From the NCBI RefSeq assembly GCF_900156335.1, contig NZ_FTMZ01000002.1:186001-250000 (forward strand): DNA of 64,000 nt. The letters are read 5' to 3'. The position numbers were made by a program, and so were the translations under genes. Source of the DNA: Sphaerotilus natans. GTDB taxonomy: Bacteria; Pseudomonadota; Gammaproteobacteria; Burkholderiales; Burkholderiaceae_C. This document shows, in pieces, positions 63,496-64,000 of this stretch. The notes under the pieces are model-generated. The model worked only from the letters and a program-made list of their open reading frames with translations, did not search any database and was not told where the DNA came from. Every line of letters begins with the position of its first letter. The stretch's first letter is position 1.

Positions 63496-64000
63496 TCAGC
63501 CGCCCTCGGGCAGCGCCGCAGCCACCGCTGCGATGCGCGCCTGCTGCAGCGCCTGGCCGATCGCCGGGCCCTTCAGGCCACGCGCCAGCGCCTCGGCGCT
63601 GACGGCGCCCGAGTCGACCGCCCGCGCCGCCGCCAGCGCCGTGCGCAGCCGGTCGGCCTGCGGATAGGGTCGATTCTCGAAGCCGAGCCGGCCGCGTGCG
63701 TCGCACTCGCAGGCCTGCAGCGCCTGCTCGAAGCGCTCGGGCCGGCGCCAGGCGTCGCAGCGGTCGAAGAGCCGCACCAGCGCCTCCGCGCCGAAGCCGG
63801 CGCTGGCGTGCAGGTTGCCGTGCTCGCGCGCGACCAGCTCGGCCAGCTCGCGGCACTCGACCGGCACGCGCAGCCGCGCCGCCAGCGGCCCGAGCAGCTT
63901 CACGCTGCGCCCCTCGTGGCCGAGGTGGCGCGGCAGGATGTCGGCCGGCGTCGTGGCCTTGCCCAGGTCGTGCGCCAGGCAGGCGAAGCGCACCGGCAGC
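63496..64000 (-). CDS. cca: Multifunctional CCA tRNA nucleotidyltransferase, C-terminal part (5' part outside window)
   Basis: The frame is open to the right edge. The visible 168 residues are the HD phosphohydrolase domain with RFACLAHDLGKATTP, the GHEGRSVKLLGPLAARLR segment and a helical C-terminus. This domain removes 2',3'-cyclic phosphates in the E. coli-type enzyme. The nucleotidyltransferase head lies outside the window. Convergent with the PhyH gene, 15 bp apart. Confidence 0.88.
   Translation of the reverse strand, partial: LPVRFACLAHDLGKATTPADILPRHLGHEGRSVKLLGPLAARLRVPVECRELAELVAREHGNLHASAGFGAEALVRLFDRCDAWRRPERFEQALQACECDARGRLGFENRPYPQADRLRTALAAARAVDSGAVSAEALARGLKGPAIGQALQQARIAAVAAALPEGG

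Overview
The window is a very GC-rich, densely packed bacterial chromosome segment. Gene content and families (DUF1631, Smg next to dprA, VF530, DUF6279 and DUF4136 lipoproteins, Sua5/purK/purE/cnoX and secDF-yajC blocks) point to a betaproteobacterium of the order Burkholderiales, most likely the Sphaerotilus/Leptothrix/Rubrivivax group. That placement is an inference from gene content, not a database result.

Layout. 1-13.7 kb: 3' end of ffh, a DUF2726 protein, a candidate small RNA on the minus strand, hemB, a CorA-type channel, the udg-rimI-tsaB operon with 4-nt overlaps, dacB-semiSWEET, a degenerate SGNH lipoprotein, sua5-purK-purE, cnoX and a TPR-like protein. 13.7-24 kb: central carbon and purine genes (purC, fba, pyk, maeB, pgk) all on the minus strand, interrupted by a small DUF4160-DUF2442 pair on the plus strand, then azlCD and a lipoprotein. 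24-34.6 kb: def-fmt, a LysM protein, dprA-smg, a large DUF1631 protein and the yajC-secD-secF translocase operon. 34.7-41 kb: a catalytically degenerate GGDEF-EAL protein, a subtilisin-like secreted protease, rep helicase, VF530 and cyanase.

41.07-49.13 kb is the accessory region. A 486-bp copy of the 3' end of gnd lies at 41072-41557, is fused directly to the 3' part of an IS66-type transposase, and is about 99% identical to the end of the intact gnd at 48645-50066. Between these direct repeats (period 7573 bp) sits a lower-GC cargo. It holds an unknown divergent gene, a repeat-containing coiled-coil protein, a photoactive yellow protein (PYP) homologue that keeps the chromophore cysteine, a small helical protein, an HDOD-domain protein, a CheA-like protein with no recognisable phosphorylation domain and a degenerate ATPase but a CheW-like C-terminus, and a PYP-type p-coumarate ligase with a carrier-protein-like N-terminus. 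The helical protein and the N-terminus of the CheA-like protein are paralogous. The simplest reading is a mobile blue-light-sensing module that reports to a chemosensory or other signalling apparatus. No tyrosine ammonia-lyase is present in the window.

49.1-64 kb returns to ordinary chromosome: gnd, glmS with an Lrp/AsnC regulator divergent across a palindrome-rich AT-rich gap, a J-like protein overlapping glmU, two lipoproteins, ttcA, a PPK2 kinase, folB divergent from a MidA-type methyltransferase, a DUF2905 membrane protein, an aldo/keto reductase, a LacI regulator divergent from a PhyH-type dioxygenase, and the 3' part of cca running off the right edge. I saw no tRNA, rRNA or CRISPR array.
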